NCBI GenBank assembly: GCA_913777665.1
Contig: CAJYTF010000058.1
Coordinates: 1 to 64,000 of the forward strand
Source: an uncultured Myroides sp.
GTDB taxonomy: Bacteria > Bacteroidota > Bacteroidia > Flavobacteriales > Flavobacteriaceae
DNA: 64,000 nucleotides
Direction: 5' to 3'
The number at the start of each line of letters is the position of its first letter. Position 1 is the first letter of the stretch. A program made the position numbers and the translations under genes. The notes beneath the pieces are model-generated. The model searched no databases and had not been told where the DNA came from. It saw only the letters and a program-made list of their open reading frames with translations. Shown here piece after piece: positions 63,381 to 64,000 of the stretch.

Positions 63381-64000
63381 ATGGATTTAAAAGAAAAATT
63401 ATTATCATCATTTTTAGCGTTTGAACAAAAGGTAGATATAAACTCAACCTTGCACGATGTGCGTACCGATGCTTTAAAGGTGTTCGAAAATAAAGGATTT
63501 CCTACAAAAAAAGAAGAAGCTTGGAAATACACGTCGTTAAATGCTGTATTGGCAAACGATTTCAATATTCTTCCTAAAAACGAAACAGCTGTTGATTGGA
63601 AAGACGTTAAAAAGTATTTTTTAAACGATGTTGATACCTATAAAGTAGTGTTTATCAACGGCGTTTTTTCATCGCATTTGTCATCTACAACGCACGATGG
63701 TTTAGATGTTTGCTTAATGTCTTCGGCGTTGACAAAGCCTAAATACAAAATGGTTATCGATACCTATTTTAACCAGATTGCAAACAAAGAAGACAGTTTA
63801 ACGAATTTGAATACGGCATATTCTTTAGAAGGAGCTTACATCAATATTCCAAAATCTACGGTAGTACAAAAACCGATCGAGATTTTGTATTTCACAACCG
63901 GAGCGTCAAACTTTGTTCAGCCAAGAAACTTGGTAATTGTAGGAGAAAATGCACATGTTCAAATCATCGAACGTCATCAGTCATTGTCTGAATTGCCAAT
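63381..64000 (+). CDS. sufD: Fe-S cluster assembly protein SufD (3' end outside window)
   Basis: The visible 206 codons match the N-terminal part of SufD: MDLKEKLLSSFLAFEQK, GFPTKKEEAWKYTSL (the conserved K-E-EWKYT-type motif), NGVFSSHLS and INIPKSTVVQKPIEIL. It partners SufB in the SufBC2D scaffold. The reading frame is open to the window end. It is preceded by a palindromic remnant of the type flanking the IVP-like genes. Confidence 0.93.
   Translation, partial: MDLKEKLLSSFLAFEQKVDINSTLHDVRTDALKVFENKGFPTKKEEAWKYTSLNAVLANDFNILPKNETAVDWKDVKKYFLNDVDTYKVVFINGVFSSHLSSTTHDGLDVCLMSSALTKPKYKMVIDTYFNQIANKEDSLTNLNTAYSLEGAYINIPKSTVVQKPIEILYFTTGASNFVQPRNLVIVGENAHVQIIERHQSLSELP

Overview
The window is AT-rich DNA from a member of the Bacteroidota, almost certainly a Flavobacteriaceae (Flavobacterium/Myroides-like). 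This rests on the PorP/SprF and type IX secretion (T9SS) sorting-domain proteins, SusC-type TonB receptor, DUF4837, choice-of-anchor I protein, SUF operon, and promoter boxes of the TAnnTTTG type. No rRNA, tRNA or CRISPR array was seen.

Layout. (1) 1-3.9 kb: end of a T9SS type B surface protein, then PorP/SprF and an OmpA/TPR protein. (2) 4.2-9.6 kb: accessory region. Four minus-strand, single-gene units (a HEPN protein, a membrane protein with a HEPN-like motif, an AbiGi-like protein, an HTH protein) are separated by long imperfect palindromes resembling integron attC sites. Two of the genes carry frameshifts. (3) 9.6-11.3 kb: gene-free, filled with dispersed repeats. (4) 11.3-13.3 kb: the most interesting locus. 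A sigma-70 family factor with two C-terminal HTH regions is followed after 11 bp by a compact nuclease-dead Cas12f/TnpB-like protein, and then by a GC-richer structured segment ending in ATGCAAC, the 3' end of Cas12f crRNA repeats, plus a putative guide. This is the gene set expected of RNA-guided transcription initiation. In this sequence the Cas12f-like gene has an in-frame TAG at codon 35. (5) 13.5-14.65 kb: a candidate structured RNA and two overlapping HTH genes.

(6) 14.7-18 kb: holB, pgk and an outer-membrane barrel. (7) 18.2-25.7 kb: a five-gene two-component/RND metal-efflux operon. (8) 25.8-41.4 kb: mostly housekeeping and envelope genes: DUF4837, acetyltransferases, a barstar homologue, a choice-of-anchor I protein, a DJ-1/PfpI protein, a radical SAM/TIGR03915 pair, lipocalin, MsrA, a NarL-type two-component operon, an esterase, an ECF sigma factor and an XRE regulator. 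(9) 41.6-49.2 kb: two secreted surface proteins, then a second type B protein/PorP/OmpA set paralogous to region 1. (10) 49.3-59.7 kb: Kup, RnpA, an MBL hydrolase, an S8 protease, an M1 peptidase and a TonB receptor. (11) 59.8-64 kb: a sufA-sufB-sufC-sufD operon interrupted by two four-helix-bundle (23S rRNA IVP-like) genes flanked by inverted repeats.

Function. The T9SS-associated sets display surface proteins. The RND operon exports a metal or drug under its own two-component system. SUF builds Fe-S clusters. The 5-14 kb block looks like a defence and regulatory island.
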